DNA from: an uncultured Eubacteriales bacterium | GTDB taxonomy: Bacteria; Bacillota; Clostridia; Lachnospirales; Anaerotignaceae | Reading direction: 5' to 3' | NCBI GenBank assembly: GCA_902406135.1 | Contig: CABPCX010000146.1 | Location: 1-5,308 of the forward strand | DNA: 5,308 nucleotides | Translations under genes and position numbers: made by a program | In this document: piece after piece, positions 5,198-5,308 of the stretch | Layout: every line of letters starts with the position of its first letter | How positions within the stretch are numbered: the first letter of the stretch is position 1 | Notes under the pieces: model-generated | The model's input: only the letters and a program-made list of their open reading frames with translations | Databases searched by the model: none | What the model was told of the DNA's origin: nothing

Positions 5198-5270
5198 CTG
5201 GGCTGAGTGGATTTGAACCACCGAGTGCAGGAGTCAAAGTCCTGTGCCTTAACCGCTTGGCGACAGCCCA
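5198..5270 (-). tRNA. tRNA-Gln (anticodon TTG)
   Basis: The 73 bases fold with acceptor TGGGCTG/CAGCCCA, U1-A72 and G73. The anticodon stem is CAGGA/TCCTG with loop CTTTGAC, and the T arm is GGTGG/CCACT with one wobble pair. The anticodon is at 5235-5237 and reads CAA and, by wobble, CAG. CCA is not encoded. It shares 19 identical bases, including four bases of 5' leader, with tRNA-Gln(CTG). Confidence 0.93.
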
Positions 5271-5286
5271 TCATAAAGATAGGGAA

Positions 5287-5308
5287 AGCGCGAAACGAGA
5301 TTCGAACT
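5287..5308 (-). tRNA. 3' end of a tRNA cut by the right edge, probably tRNA-Gly
   Basis: On the minus strand the edge shows the end of a T arm (G53, loop TTCGAAT, 3' stem CTCGT), then the acceptor 3' strand TTCGCGC and T73. U73 with a GCGCGAA-type acceptor suggests Gly; Thr or Cys cannot be excluded because the anticodon lies outside the window. CCA is not encoded. Confidence 0.65.

Noticed and set aside
4996..5274. A 92-codon minus-strand open frame across the tRNA cluster
   Set aside because: It runs straight through the tRNA-Gln pair and into tRNA-Leu, and its internal MMGCRQ repeat is just the translation of the duplicated tRNA 5' ends.
4862..5308. tRNA cluster as an integration site with a mobile element
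   Set aside because: No integrase, no direct repeat of a tRNA 3' end and no element boundary is visible; the cluster and its terminator look intact.

Overview
The window looks like a piece of chromosome from a low-GC, Gram-positive anaerobe of the class Clostridia, plausibly Lachnospiraceae. The evidence is the AT-rich base composition, strong AGGAGG-type ribosome binding sites, TGnTATAAT promoters, compact intrinsic terminators, a BlaI/BlaR-type regulatory pair and a tRNA cluster whose genes do not encode CCA. The taxon is inferred from style and gene content, not from a marker gene.

Layout. Positions 1-236 are an intergenic region between two divergent transcription units. A minus-strand promoter and the first codons of a gene run off the left edge, and a plus-strand promoter serves the next operon. 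Positions 237-2885 hold a two-gene operon: a 510-residue protein I do not recognise, then, 21 bases on, a PLP-dependent enzyme of the threonine-phosphate decarboxylase (CobD) type. It ends in a perfect GAAA-loop terminator. Positions 2928-4727 hold an autoregulated BlaI/BlaR-type operon. Two near-identical dyad operators bracket its promoter, followed by a 121-residue BlaI/MecI-family repressor and, two bases later, a 448-residue membrane metalloprotease receptor. A plus-strand terminator closes this operon. A separate minus-strand terminator ends a tRNA cluster arriving from the right: (reading leftward) a partial tRNA probably for Gly, then Gln(TTG), Gln(CTG), Leu(AAG) and Pro(AGG).

How the parts work together. 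The BlaI/BlaR pair is a self-contained sensing circuit. The receptor has an N-terminal membrane domain, a cytoplasmic M56 zinc protease (HEYNH) and, after the last membrane segment, an extracellular M23/LytM-like domain in place of the penicillin-binding sensor of classical BlaR1. The M23 domain keeps most active-site residues but has HLG where the family has HxH, so one expected zinc ligand is missing. The simplest reading is a receptor that binds cell-wall material without cutting it and relieves BlaI repression by proteolysis; the ligand and any target genes beyond the operon itself are unknown.

The points most worth a second look are this degenerate sensor domain, the operator pair (which also folds into a hairpin at the mRNA 5' end), the two adjacent tRNAs with A at wobble position 34, and the uncharacterised protein coupled to the CobD-like enzyme.
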